Source: Lunularia cruciata (lineage: Eukaryota; Streptophyta; Marchantiopsida; Lunulariales; Lunulariaceae). Taken from it: DNA of 64,000 nucleotides. Shown here one piece after another: positions 22,400 through 34,020 of the stretch (positions within the stretch are counted from its first letter, which is position 1; each line of letters starts with the position of its first letter). Location of the stretch: contig OX419759.1 in assembly GCA_948567375.1 (NCBI GenBank), positions 48,078,593 to 48,142,592 on the forward strand, given 5' to 3'. Below the pieces are notes generated by a model, which did not search any database, had not been told where the DNA came from, and saw only the letters and a program-made list of their open reading frames with translations. The position numbers were made by a program, and so were the translations under genes.

Positions 22400-23330
22400 C
22401 AACCGCGGGGAGTTCACCGTTCCTTACTCATCTTTTGGTAGGAGGGCACATGATTGCCTTAATTTACGGTCGCAGATCTTTACCTTCTTATCATTTATGG
22501 TCGAAATCGTTCGCGCGTTAGCCTCTCTTCTCTTCCTTATTCTCACTAGCCTCTGCGCCTGCCCTGGGGACACACCCACACAACTGCGCCACAGTTTATC
22601 GTTATTATTATAACTAGCGTTAGTCTAAGGTATCTGGTCCATATGACTCGGGTTTGTAGATCCTATCGCCTCGCTACTATACCATAGTAGATATAATGAT
22701 GCCAATGGGAATTGAATGGTACTTGTACATTAAATGAAGTATTAGATTTGGAACGAGATGAAGAGATTCGAAGTAGACCCAAAGTTGATGCGATGTTATA
22801 GGATTATGTTCTTTCTTTCTGATTGAACGTGAGTGATGAGCTTATAGTTAGCTCGAGCAAATGAGCAGGATCGGATGCACTTGGTCGTATCCATTTTCCC
22901 CACGAATACCGATTAGCGCACTCTTGAGGATGTAAGATTAATGATTCTAAGCGAATGTGTAGTTGTAGTTTATGGAAGTTCGACAAGGAGCTGGGAGAGC
23001 GGGGATGTAGGTGATTTCGCTCAAGATGTTAGTAGATGTAATTCAAACTTCTCAGCACTAGGCAGTTCTTCATCTGATAGTGTTGTTTGCAGTATCCGAT
23101 ATAGCAAACTTGTTTTTGGTATAATATCAAACCACGCAACAATATATCTGCTGATCAAGCATCTCTGTCATAACAATGCTGGAGCACAAGAATCAAGCAT
23201 GAGCTGCTTTTTCACAACTTTGACGTCAAATGCTTTTTAAATTTTTAAAGCATGTTATCATGGCCTCCAAAACGTAGCGTAGATATCATGAAGAAACTAA
23301 TGCTTGAGCGGTAAGATATCGCATCCGCTG
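22400..23330. other. low-copy sequence, no supported gene
   Basis: Short open segments occur on both strands, but none has flanking splice sites that chain, and none resembles a family I know. Confidence 0.4.
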
Positions 23331-23343
23331 TTTAAGGAAATTA

Positions 23344-23367
23344 GCCGCGGATGATAACATCCGCGGC
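23344..23367. repeat. perfect 10-bp palindrome with 4-nt loop
   Basis: GCCGCGGATG and CATCCGCGGC are exact reverse complements around ATAA. The left arm is shared with the tandem duplication at 20,521-20,740, whose right arm is only partly palindromic (cgtcc in place of catccgcgg). Confidence 0.9.
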
Positions 23368-23487
23368 CGCCGCCTGTTGCATCAAACCAGTCGAGAGTGT
23401 ATAGCATATATGCCGGGAGACCAAATGCCTATATCATCAGCGGAGAAACCAGTCCAGAATGTATAGCATGTTGCGGATATTCCAGAT

Positions 23488-23665
23488 TGTTGTGGATAAC
23501 TGTGGTGGAAGACTCAATGCTTTTGCCAACAGAAAGCAGCCAAATAAGCACAAGAGTCGAAACGACTCTGCAACAAAGTTCTAATGAGAGCTGAACCGAA
23601 GAGCTAAGACTTCTATACAAGATTGTCGAAGGTAAATGCTGGAACTCAATGCTTTTGCCAAGCTG
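23488..23665. repeat. dispersed repeat, second copy
   Basis: Shares several 12-20-base words with 20,130-20,375, in the same strand but in permuted order. Actcaatgcttttgccaa occurs twice here (about 23,513 and 23,647), consistent with a decayed tandem array with a unit near 135 bp. Confidence 0.5.
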
Positions 23666-23734
23666 AACATATCTGTATAAAAGAGAGAATCGAATTTCGA
23701 TTGAAACGACAACACTATCTGTAACAACAGAGTC

Positions 23735-24049
23735 TTAGAGATTCAATATGTACATCACATGAACTTCGGCCCAAAGTTTCATTTCGCTACTCGTGTTTAT
23801 TGAGCTGGTTAAAGCTATTGAAAGCATTGATTCATACACCATTCGTATCTGTCTAGCAATGCCTTGGTGCTTGGGTTGCACATTGAAATTGTGGTGGCAA
23901 GCTTGGTCTGCCAAAGAAGATAATGCATTTTCCATGAGGTAATCACATTGGCAATGAACAACCAAAGACCAGGGAGCACCAATAAGCGATGGAAATTGGG
24001 ACGATTTAGTGGGGTTGAGCAGCAAGGAAGTGAGAGCTCCAGAAGTCAA
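23735..24049 (-). CDS. hypothetical 104-residue ORF
   Basis: Open minus-strand segment beginning MTSGALTSLLLNPTKSS. Mixed amino-acid composition, no low complexity, several Cys/His (HCQCDYL, QACHHNF) but no spaced zinc motif. I do not recognise it. It could be a single exon or chance; no convincing donor or acceptor chain connects it to the seven-exon gene downstream on the same strand. Confidence 0.25.
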   Translation of the reverse strand: MTSGALTSLLLNPTKSSQFPSLIGAPWSLVVHCQCDYLMENALSSLADQACHHNFNVQPKHQGIARQIRMVYESMLSIALTSSINTSSEMKLWAEVHVMYILNL

Positions 24050-24585
24050 GAGAAGGACGTTGGCGCGTCCAAATTTTTAATTAGTTTGAAACCTGCATAG
24101 TAGACTATATAGTAATCCATTCCTCATTCATGCGACTAGACATGGGATAAGAGGAAGCTAGCATAATGATTTGAGTATATTTTAGTCAATATTTTGGCTC
24201 CAACTATGTTGGAGTCACAACTGCCCAAAATTTGAAGAATGACTGTCCTCAAGTCAAGCATTAGAAGGAACGCGGCTCGACAACCGCACAGTGCTTCCTC
24301 CACCCGTATGGATCCATAGTCTGGATGTTTCCATTTTGAGTATATCCACTGCGAGAGCCCACCTGCATTTTATTGCAGGATATTTCATCAGAAACTGTTG
24401 GAGATGTACATATCTTGTCCAATAGTAGTAGAGTTCCGAAGGTCATGGCACTTGAATTGCCTTAAGCTAGAGAGAACCAATTATGTTGAAGCCTGTGACG
24501 CAAAACTCCAACTCGCAGTCGAAACTAATCTCAGAACTCAGAAACTTCGTCTTAAGGAAGTACGTTATACGTGGAAGTTACTACC

Positions 24586-24725
24586 TCAGAGATAATCATA
24601 TCCCGTGCATCAAGTCCAACGCTGGCGAAAGTAGCGAAATCGTCTGTCCGTTTCGTTAAGCTGATATTCACGGTTTCCACGATTAAAACTGCCCCGTCAA
24701 ATCGGCCCAAGGATACTGGCCATGC
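24586..24725 (-). other. possible orphan exon
   Basis: On the minus strand, from an AG acceptor near 24,726 the frame reads GRFDGAVLIVETVNISLTKR and continues DARDMIISE before a GTAGTA donor near 24,589. Composition is protein-like and both splice signals are present but unremarkable. It lies about 4.5 kb upstream of the seven-exon gene on the same strand and could belong to it or to a lost gene. Confidence 0.25.
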
Positions 24726-24779
24726 TCAGCCACCACCCTGCATATACTTGTTCAGATTAACATAATTAGTACTACATTT

Positions 24780-25400
24780 TTGTTGTTGTATATTATTCCC
24801 AGTGGAAATCCGTAGGCAGCTTTACCAGGATCAGTTCTGCAGATATGATCTGATCTCCACTTGTAAGTAGAAATACTTACCTTGGAGGTGGCATCTCGTG
24901 CGACCAAAGGTAAAATATCAGTACATTCTGGAATATAAGGGCTAAATTAATATTAAACACCCAGTGGGTGGATGCCAAAGATAAACCATCATCAGCTGAA
25001 GGAATAAATCCCTTTTGACATTCCCTTTTGCCCAGAAAAATCACTTACGTACCTGCAGAGTATGGGAATTGCATTCTTTCACCAACCCTCTACAAGGCAC
25101 AAGTAAATTGCAGATCGCACTTGAACACAATAGAATACACACAAAATTCCATTCGATAAAAAATTACATTCTATATACACTGTGCCACATGTAGATCCTA
25201 GCGCTAGAGAATCATGGGTTCAGAATCGTAATGAGATTTTGCGGGCTGTACGGTAGTGTGATACTTAAACCAGTCAAATTTGAGCTGTCTTCGTTAAGAG
25301 TGATTCGGATTATTGCATAGCAGCTGTCATGAATGTTGATTGGACGATTGCCCTTCATCCGAGGTGTAGTAGATTGCTAGGTTAGCTTTGACCTGTAATC
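24780..25400. other. no gene seen
   Basis: Low-copy AT-rich sequence without a supported ORF. It marks the right edge of the CpG-richer island. Confidence 0.4.
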
Positions 25401-26650
25401 TGTAGAACATTGTCTGGATCTACTAATTAGTTTGAACAGGTACAACACTCTTATGACATTACTACAACCAAGGTCTTTAGCCTTCAGCCTGAAGTTCTCC
25501 CTGGGTCTGGTAGGAGTTCGCATCTTCTGCCACTTCTTTAGCTTTGAGCACTTCGTCCCTTGTAGCTCTGCTCCTCCTATGGGTGGAAACAAGGGGATCT
25601 CGTTATTCCCGGGCTATCTGCTACATTCTTCTTGGGGCTTGAAGGCTTGACTTCTCCATCATTCTTCTTGAGGCAGGAGTTTGTTCTTCTGGTGGAAGAT
25701 AGTCCTTCGTCTTTGGAATAGTCTGTGCCATGGAAGGTTGCGCTTCTCCACCCTGGTCTTCTGCCACCTCATGGTCCAATGAAATGACAATTTGGGTGAA
25801 CTATTGGGTGTGTGTTCTGGTTGTGGTCCAGCTTCATCTTTGTCCTCTTTGTTCCTTTTGCGGCCATCATCTTTGGCTTGGAAGGTATTGCAGGTCTCTT
25901 CCTTTCACATCATCCTTCTTGGTCGCCTTAGCCTCCACCATCTTTGCTGTGTATTCTCTACATACTAAGATGTCCCGCTTGTGCATAGTTCTAGTGATAG
26001 GCTGGATTGGCCATACAAAATCAATCCCCCACTTCTTGAAAGGGTCCAAGGGTAGATTGGGGCAAAGAGGCCACTGTGTAGAAGGTCTTGGTAATCATGT
26101 TCTCATCATGGCCTGCATCAAAGTGTAGCATGTGCATGTGCACATCCTTAAACATTCCAAAGAACTCTTGGTATAGTCTCTTCTATGGATATGGTCTCTT
26201 CTAAGTGAGGCACCTTCTTCCAAATCACCTTAACATGTTGTCGCGGGGAATGTTTAGTTTCAAGAGTGCGGCGGGCACATGCTGTCTGTGCTCAGTTTGT
26301 CCTCACTGTCTTTCTTTTGGATTTTTCCAGTAGAATGACATTCCTTCCTACTCCTGGATTGTTGGGAATTTGTCCTTGTATGAACTTGTTGTTGTAACTT
26401 CCTCTGAGGTCAACTATTTCCAAAGGTTTTGTGTTTGTTCTTGGCTTTCTTAGCACCGGCTTGTCACGGCTGTATGGTTTAAGGTTCTTACCTATGCTAG
26501 TATCATGATGTATTCCCCTGTCATGCTCGGCTATGGTTTTGAGGTTTAGGTTTGAGAAATTAGTTAAGGTGGTCTCTACAGAAATAGTGAATGTTCTAAC
26601 CAGACTTGAACCCAGCACCCAGACTGTTGTATTACTCCACTCAGGTAGAC
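25400..26650 (-). pseudogene. Ty3/gypsy integrase relic
   Basis: At 26,049-25,867 the minus strand encodes PFKKWGIDFVWPIQ and later YTAKMVEAKATKKDD, the start of a gypsy integrase catalytic core (first catalytic Asp in GIDFV; the usual GPI is WPI). The core then stops and a charged tail follows down to about 25,450, with stops. A further open piece at 26,618-26,292 has no family I recognise. RT, RNase H and the other two integrase catalytic residues are missing. Confidence 0.7.
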
Positions 26651-26659
26651 CAGACTGTG

Positions 26660-29106
26660 GGCTCCTAGAATGGAGCTTCCTTTGACTTTAATCCTAATTC
26701 ATAACACACATCGGCTTCCAAATTTATCATTCATAGGAATTCCACTTCTTCCAACACTTACAACAGTCCTTTCTACATTCAAAATTTCACTCTACTCCTG
26801 CACTCCACCTCTCAAAAACTTCATCAGAACTTCACTTCTGCCAACACTCACAACAGTTCTCTTCCACACTCAAAATTTCACTCTACTCCTGCACTCCACC
26901 TCTCGAAAACTTCATCAGAACTTCACTTCTGCCACCACTCACAATAGTTCTCTTCTACATTCAAAAGTTAACTCTACTCCTGCATTTCACCTCTGAAAAC
27001 TTCATAAGAACTTCACTTCTGCCACCACTCACAATAGTTCTCTTTTACATTCAAAAATTCACTTTACTCCTGCACTTCACCTCTGGAAACTTCACAAGAA
27101 CTTCACTTCTGCCAACACTCACAGCATATACTTGAAGTTTCAACTCCTGTCCAAGGCCAAGCTCAACCTCTTAAACTCCTTCTCCATCCTCTTTGTAGGA
27201 CCAGGCCAACCTAATTTGAATTCCTCCCTCTCTTCTCACTATCACTTTGCCAAGGCTGAACAAAAGAACTCTCGAAATTCTCCCTCTCTTCCCATGCTCA
27301 GCCAGCAGTTTTCTCTCAAAATTTCCTTCACTCCCCTCTTGCCATGCTCAGCCACCAGATTTCTCTTGAAATTTCTTCCTTTCTTGCCACCTCCTCAGCA
27401 GAGCAAACTCGAATCCTTCAGCCCTTTCCTTCAGTCCAGTTCTGTCTCAGGCCAAGCTCAAGTAAACTTTTGAAAATTCTCTATGCTCTTCACTCTTCAT
27501 GTCACGGTCCAAGGCCCAAGCAAAACTTCAAAAAATACTATCTTAGTCAATGTCTTGCTGTCCAGGCCAATCTCTTGAGAACTCCTTCTCCTCGTTCCTG
27601 TCTTCGTGTCCAGAGCAACCCAAGCAAATTCCAACTCAAAATTCTTTCTCTCCTCCTGTCACTCAGCGAGCTGAAGCAAACTCTCCAAAATTTCTCTCCG
27701 CAATTGGTTGCACCTATGTAGGGCAAAACTCCCAAAACCCTAACTCCTTTCCTCTCTTTCCTATTACAGACAAAGCCAAGCAAACTTTTGAAAATGCTCT
27801 CAGCTATTCACTCTTCATGTCACAGTCCAAGGCAAGCAGACCCAATTCAAATTTACCCCTCTCTCCTCATTGTAGTTCACCAAGCTGGACAAAAATCCCT
27901 TGAAAGCTCCCTTCTGTTTCAGAAATACACTAAACTTCTTCTCTCCTTCTGTTTGACACTGGTCAGGCCACTTCAAAGTTTTCTATCCAGATTTCACACT
28001 CTCCTTCCAACATTCAAAAATAGTCTCTGTTCAGCCCTCTATCTCCTTCTCAGTCCATACTCTTCCTTTGTGGAAAAGACCCCTCCTGTCATGCACTCTC
28101 AAGACATGCTTCCTATGAACATTTTCTCTCCTCTTGCCTGCACACTCTGAAGGCATTCTCCTTGCAAAATTGTTCCGCTGGCCACTGTCTTGCACAAGAG
28201 CACTTCCAAATTTTTTCCCTCTCTCCTCCTGTCACAGACCAAGGCTAGCCAAACTCTGAAAACTGTCTCTGCTCACTTTTGTCACTTACAAGCCCTTTGT
28301 CAACTTGAAAAATCCTCTCAAGCTCTTTGTTGTCTTGTCAATGGTTCACTAATTTCTCCTCAAGCATCTCATCAGTTCCACTTTTCTCTCTTGAAGTATT
28401 ACTATCTATTCCTCATCAGCCAGATTCCTTCACAACAAACCGAGCATCTTCTTGAAATTTCTCTTCATGCTCTAAACTGTCAAACTTTCCTCTCTCGAAG
28501 TACTACTCTCTATTCCTCGAGCCCAGTTCCTGCTAAGCATCTCCTCAAAACCCTTTGTTTAAATCCAACAGAGCATCTCTCTTCAAATTTCTCCTCAGCA
28601 TGCCCCTCAAGCCATGTCACTTCAAAACCCTTCCTTCAATCCTCATTCCGAGCTCACCTGAACACCTTCTGTGACACTCCTCCTTGGCAGCCTTCAGCAC
28701 ATCTCACGAAAATATGCCATACTCTTGCCCTTCAACTCAAGCCCCACATTGCCCGCAAAAATGTTCTCTCCTCTCACTGTCCCTCCTCTCCTTCAACATT
28801 TCTTTCTCAACATCCTTACCTTTGCAAAACCTTCTCTCAGTCCTCCCGTCCAGGCAGAATTCTTGGGCTCTCTCACATCTTCCTATCTCGCCTTGTCACA
28901 AATCAAGACCCAGCAAACCCTCAAAAATTTTCCTCTCTTGTACTCCTGCCACAGTTCAAGTCCAAACCCTCACTCAAAAATTTCTTCTTCTCTATCCTTC
29001 TATCACAGTTCAAGCCCAAGCAAACACTCACCCGAACTCCTTCTCTCCTTCCTATCCAAGCACAGCAACCCTAACACAAAATTACCCATGTCACTAGCTA
29101 CTACTC
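26660..29106 (+). repeat. pyrimidine-rich arm left of gypsy G1
   Basis: About 2.4 kb in which the plus strand is dominated by C and T. Long overlapping open frames on the plus strand (for example 28,190-29,074, 294 residues) are Ser/Leu/Pro/Phe-rich and occur in two or three frames at once, which is what strand-biased, stop-poor composition produces and is not evidence for a gene. Words such as tgtcacagtccaaggc and aagcaaactttt(g)aaaa recur irregularly, indicating a degenerate repetitive origin. A similar composition in opposite orientation lies right of G1. Confidence 0.7.
26745..27125 (+). repeat. 90-bp minisatellite, about four copies
   Basis: The word ttcacttctgcca starts at 26,831, 26,922, 27,012 and 27,102, so the period is 90-91 bp. 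Each unit also contains ctctactcctgca and acctctcgaaaacttca with few differences. A first, less complete unit begins near 26,745. Confidence 0.9.
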
Positions 29107-29797
29107 TGTGAGCCGGCCTGCCTCTCACTCACAATGAACCTCTGATGGTTATTATGGTAGGGCACCATGGACTAAGAAGGCAAGGAACCCCAACTCCATC
29201 ATACTCCTCCAAGGCTAACACTCCAAGATTTAAGACATTGCTCACTAGAGAACTCAATGTAAGAGAGATAGTTGCAAATGAAAGGATGATGAGTATCTCC
29301 TCACCCCTTGTTTATATACTTATGAAATAGTTACCTACCAAAGTTACTAATTACCGTAGTAACTCAAGTTATTAGACTAAAAGTCAAGTAAAGTCAAAAA
29401 GTAGAAAGGAATATCCATTCACATGGGCATATTTCACTAACATGTGATCTTCTCTTGACCCAACCACTAAGTCAAGGATTCCCTCACATGGGCTATCCTT
29501 GGACTATAGAAGAATCCAAAACAAAACGGCTTGCAGACCCACGAGTTCTCGACTCTTTCCTCAAAGCCAAACACCAAGGAATAATGCCAAGTCAACGCAC
29601 TAGAATCCAGAATAGTGGTGCTCATCTTTTCCACTTCCTCTAAAGTAAGGTCTCCTCTATCTTAGCCATGACTAATTTTAGCTAATCATGACTAATGTAG
29701 AACCATCCTTTATCTCTATATAAATAATATCTCTCAAGTACTTGTAATACCAAGCTAAATATCATAATACCACACACATGCACAAATGGGTGTTGTA
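29107..29797 (-). repeat. G1 3' LTR
   Basis: On the plus strand it begins TGTGAGCCGGCC and ends cacaaatgggtgttgta. The same sequence occurs at 58,870-59,563, ending ggggttaca, which gives the TG...CA form, so the present end is mutated. In element orientation it is immediately preceded by the purine tract cgggaggtaaa. Length 691 bp. Confidence 0.85.
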
Positions 29798-29812
29798 TTT
29801 ACCTCCCGACTA
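29798..29812 (-). other. G1 polypurine tract
   Basis: Minus-strand gtcgggaggtaaa abuts the 3' LTR, the expected site for priming plus-strand DNA synthesis. Confidence 0.6.
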
Positions 29813-30112
29813 AGTTTTCACTTTGTCCTCAAAGTGAAGGTCTCTCTACCTTCTATGATACATCTTCAACTTATCATGGTTAATCATATCAAAGTGTCTT
29901 CCTCCCAACTCCTTGAGATCATAGGTGTAATTGCCCCACACCTTCTCCACTATGAAAGGTCCAAAGTATTGAGGCAAAAACTTCTTTTGCACTCCCTTGA
30001 ATCAAATAGAATCAAACAACATTACCCAATCACCAACTTTGAAAGGCTCCACCTTCTTCTTGCCTTGCCTCTTATCATAGCTCTCTTTTTGTTTCCTTGG
30101 GGCTTGCTCCAC

Positions 30113-31130
30113 TCAAACCATAGCAACTGCTCTTGCCTCTTCCAACTCCATGAGTTGATCCTTCCTTGACTTCTCTACATCACCTCCTTGTGTTTTCTTC
30201 AATCTCCCATGGATGCTTTGGAAGGTAGGAAGATCAAAGTGAATAGGTAAGGTAGACTCAACACCATATACCAATTGAAATGGAGAATATCCAGTGGAAG
30301 TTTTCATGGTTGTCCTATACTCCCACAAAAGTGGATGAATCCTCGTGTCCCAATGATGTTTAGCCCTCTCCATTTCTGCCTCTTTGGCCAACATCATGCA
30401 CAAGGTTTGGTTGGTTCTCTCTGCCAAGCCATTGGAATTTGGCTTAAAGGATGTAGTTACTCTATGTGTGATAGAGAAATGCTATAGCATGGCTGTAGTA
30501 ATGCTTCCTATAAACTCTCCTCCTTTATCAGAAACCAACTCCAAAGGGCATCCAAATCTAGTAATAATGCGTTCATAAAGAAATCTATTAGCTTCATCTT
30601 CATTCTTGTCCCTCAATGGTCTAGCCTCACTTGGTAAGGTAATAAGAAACTACCACAATGTACCTATTGTCCCTTTGGGTTCTATTGAGAGGACCTACAA
30701 AATCAATTCCACACTCCTCAAAAGGTCCTAGCAATGGAATTGATCTAAGTGGTGGAGTGGATGTAGACTTTCTAGAAAAAGCTTGACAAACATGACAAGT
30801 TTTGCAATAATCAAGACAATCCTTGAAAATCTCTCTCCAATGGTAACCTGCATCTAGAATCTTAAAAGTAGTCACCTTTCTTGCAAAGTGTCCTCCACAC
30901 ACTAAACCTTCATGAAACTCCTTTTTAAGTAGGAAAGACTCTTCCTTACCCATTGCTCTTTGAAGTAAACCATCTGCTCCTTGGTGAAAAAGAATATCTT
31001 CCCCTATTGTGTAAGGTCTAGATCTTGCTGCAAGGGCCTTCCTCTCCCTAGCATGCATCCCTTCTGGATAGTTACCTCTTGTCACAAAATCCACAATCCC
31101 CTTGTACTCCATTGGAACCTCTTGAGTGAT
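30113..31130 (-). pseudogene. G1 integrase
   Basis: Inserts the element DNA into the host genome. The HHCC zinc region is visible at about 30,900-30,770 (LVCGGHFARKVT, then CKTCHVCQ), followed by the first catalytic Asp in ECGIDFVGPL at about 30,710-30,680. After a break, the C-terminal part of the core reads AERTNQTLCMML at 30,427-30,390, then HPLLWEYRTTMKTSTGYSPF and LVYGVESTLP. The middle, containing the second Asp, is interrupted by stops between 30,630 and 30,430. Confidence 0.8.
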
Positions 31131-31500
31131 TGAGATTGTCATGAGCTCCTCATCCAAGAAGGAATCATCCACTGGTTCTTCTCTGTCATGATCATAGGCT
31201 CTAGATAACAAATCAACATTTGCATGTTTCTTTTCGGGCCTATCCTCAATGGTGTAGTCATACTCAGATAAGAGTATCATCCACCTTGCTAGTCTTCCTT
31301 CAAAATTAGGCTTGTGGAAGATGTACTTCAAAGCCTTGTGATTTGTGACAATGGTGGCTTTCCCTCCAATCAAGTAGTGTCTAAACTTTTTGAGACCAAA
31401 GATCACTGCCAACCCTTCTCTCTTCACGACAGAGTAGTTCTTTTCTGCTGAAACCATCTACCTACTAGCATAAGCTATTGGATGATCATGCCCATCTTGG
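31131..31500 (-). pseudogene. G1 RNase H
   Basis: EKNYSVVKREGLAVIFGLKK is followed by VTNHKALKYIF and ANVDLLSR at 31,457-31,210, the typical second half of gypsy RNase H with its catalytic Glu and Asp (VTNH replaces the usual VTDH). A TAG separates this from the first half (FILYIDASNVAIGYTLRK at about 31,560-31,506), which holds the first catalytic Asp. It would remove the RNA template during reverse transcription. Confidence 0.8.
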
Positions 31501-31502
31501 TC

Positions 31503-32570
31503 TTATTTTCTAAGAGTGTATCCTATAGCTACATTAGAAGCATCAATGTAGAGGATGAAAGGCTTACTCCAATCAGGTTTAGTAAGAATTGGAGCTACAA
31601 CAAGGGATTGCTTGAGCTCTTCAAAAGCTTTGAGAGCCTCCTTGTCCTCCAAAATCACCATGTAATTAACACCCTTCTTCATGTAGATAGTCAATGCATA
31701 AGCCTTGTTGGAAAATGAGAAGATGAACCTCCTATAGAACCTAACCATTCCCAAGAATTGGTGTAACTTTGTCATGCTTGAAGGGAATGGAAGGTCAGAG
31801 ATTTTCCTCACCTTCTTAGGATCAACTGCTATTCTATCCTTGGAGATGATGTGCCCCAAAAGTAGACCTTCTTCATATCCAAAAGTACACTTCTCTGAAT
31901 TGAGTGATGCATTTGCCTCATCCAAGCGTTGCAAGACCTTGATTAGGTGCTCAAAGTGCTCTTCTTTGCTCCCATAGACACAAAAGTCATCAATGAAGTC
32001 TCTCATAAATTTCCCAATGAAAGGTTCAAATACCTTGTTCATGAACCGTTAGAATGTAGCTGGAGCATTGCAAAGCCCAAAAGGCATGACCTTGAAAGCA
32101 TAAGTTCCCCAAGGTGTGGTGAATGTGGTGAGTTGTTGATGCTCTGTTGCAATCTTGATTTGGTTATATCCACTATAACCATCTCCAAAACTGTACCTCT
32201 CATGATATGCAACCTCCTCCAAGATCTCATCAATGAATGGCAATGGGTAGTAGTCCTTCTTGGTAACAACATTGAGCTTCTTGTAATCTATACATACCCA
32301 AAGCTTGCCATTCTTTTTCTTCACAATGACAATTGGAGACACCCATTCTGAATTCTATATCTCAAAGATAAATCCAGCCTCCTTGAGCTTATCAATCTCC
32401 TCCTTTGTAACCAAAGATATTGGTGGGCTAATGCAATGTTGCTTTTGGCGGATTGGTCTTGCATCTGACTCCACCTCTATCTTGTGCTCCTCCAAGGTGA
32501 CTTCCTTCAAATCCTTGTAACTAAAAGCAAACATATGGATGAACTTGCAGAAAATCTCCTCAAATCTCAC
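31503..32570 (-). pseudogene. G1 reverse transcriptase
   Basis: Copies element RNA into DNA. Open pieces 32,570-32,355, 32,342-32,049 and 32,042-31,503 lie end to end in one frame. They carry VIVKKKNGKLWVCIDYKKLN, TFTTPWGTYAFKVMPFGLCN and the catalytic box FIDDFCVYG (31,997-31,974), then FLGMVRFYRRFI. Two isolated stops, one after IFEI and one before the FIDD piece, are the only interruptions, so inactivation looks recent. Confidence 0.9.
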
Positions 32571-32597
32571 CTTCTCCTCCTTGGTAAAATTTGGACC

Positions 32598-33371
32598 CTA
32601 CTTCAGGGTAGATAACCTTCTCTCTACCTCCTCAAGTGTCAATGGTGATTTATCTAGGTCCTTCAAAACCTCTAGCTTAGGTGAAAAATCCACAGCACAC
32701 AAAGGATACACATTTGAATCAGATTCAGGTTCATCCTCCTCCATGGAAGTCTCCTCCTCCAAGCTTGTGTCCACACCTGAAGCTCCTTCTTTAGAATCTG
32801 ATTCCCAATAATCAAAAGATGGTGTATCTAAATGTGAAGTGTTGGTGGTGTTAGTCACAAGATGTGTGACTTTATGGTTTGATGGCCCAATCTTCAAGTA
32901 CCCTTTGTGCCATCTATCAATTGTGCGTGCAGCTCTCAACCATAGCCTTCCAAGGAGTAAGTCATAGCTTGAATCCTTCAAGACTTTGAAAGTCATGAGA
33001 TTTTGAACTCCCATAACTAAAACTACCACTTTATCTATCACCCCTACTGGTCAAACTTGTTGCTTGTTTGCCATGCTCACCACAAATGTTGAAGGTCTTG
33101 AGGGTATCATACCCAACTTCTTTATCAACCTTTCTGACATGGCATTCACAGCTGATCCTCCATCAACCAATGCATCCTTGATGTTGTGACCATTCAATCG
33201 CACATCAATCTTAGAAGCATATTCACAAGCCTCCCATGGTGCTAGTTTGGCATCCACCACCCCCATTGGTACTGGAGTTTTTGCTTTCTTCTTCCTCTTG
33301 CTCCTTGTAGAACTCAAACCACCTCCAAGCTCCTTTCTCAAGGTAGGGTTCAAAGCAATCAATTGGCCCAC
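32598..33371 (-). pseudogene. G1 aspartic protease and linker
   Basis: DALVDGGSAVNAMSERLIKK at about 33,165-33,110 is the retropepsin active-site loop, with DGG where D(S/T)G is usual. YDLLLGRLWLRAART at about 32,965-32,920 is the later flap-side motif (usually LGRPWL). A stop lies between them at about 33,045. A Glu/Ser-rich linker follows up to the RT. Confidence 0.75.
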
Positions 33372-33404
33372 GGTGATGTTAGCCTTGTGGCTACCAACAT
33401 CTCC

Positions 33405-33959
33405 CTACACATTATAGTTCCATTGTTGCTTTGAAATCAAGAAATCCTCCATCCCCAACTTCTTCCTTGGAGTCTTTGTTGTTGATGGTGTTGAGATGCG
33501 AGTACTCCTAGTAGAAATAAGAGTATCCTTGCTTGGAGTAAATCCTTGATAAGAGTGAACATCCTTTGCAAAACCAACTCTCTTCTTTTCTTGTGCCAAA
33601 AGCTCCAACTTAAGACTCTTGGAGTTTGAGCACTCTCCCTTCTCATACTTGCTCTCAACCACATCTATGGATGCTATCTCCTTACCTTTGTTTGGATTAG
33701 GAGCCACTTGGGTTTCACTACCTCCTTCTTTCCCTCTATTGGCTCCCTCATAACCCCTTCCTCCATGGTAAGTGGAATTTGGGCAATTCCTTTGGATATG
33801 GACTCTTCCTCCACAACCAAAACAATTTCTATCATTGAAATTGTTGGCTGGTTGGCCTCCTCTATATGGATAGTTTCCATAACTCCTAGGCCCTCTCTTT
33901 ACATTCTGATCTACCTCTCTCTTCTCCCATAGTTGCACCACATTGATCTTGAGATCCAC
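33405..33959 (-). pseudogene. G1 nucleocapsid with CCHC knuckle
   Basis: NRNCFGCGGRVHIQRNC at about 33,835-33,785 is CX2CX4HX4C. It sits in an Arg/Gly/Asn-rich stretch (RGPRSYGNYPYRGGQ before it, YHGGRGYEG after). It binds and packages element RNA. The C-terminal part has SISTRS-like basic sequence and reads towards the protease in another frame. Confidence 0.8.
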
Positions 33960-34020
33960 AAGTTGTTTGTGATGGTTTGAAGTGGATCCTTTGGAGGAGG
34001 TGCAAGAACTGGAGCAACTA

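Noticed and set aside
27132-29111. Long overlapping plus-strand ORFs up to 294 residues
   Set aside because: They are Ser/Leu/Pro/Phe-rich, occur in several frames of a pyrimidine-rich tract with few stops, have no motifs, and coincide with irregular minisatellite-like repeats. Composition explains them.
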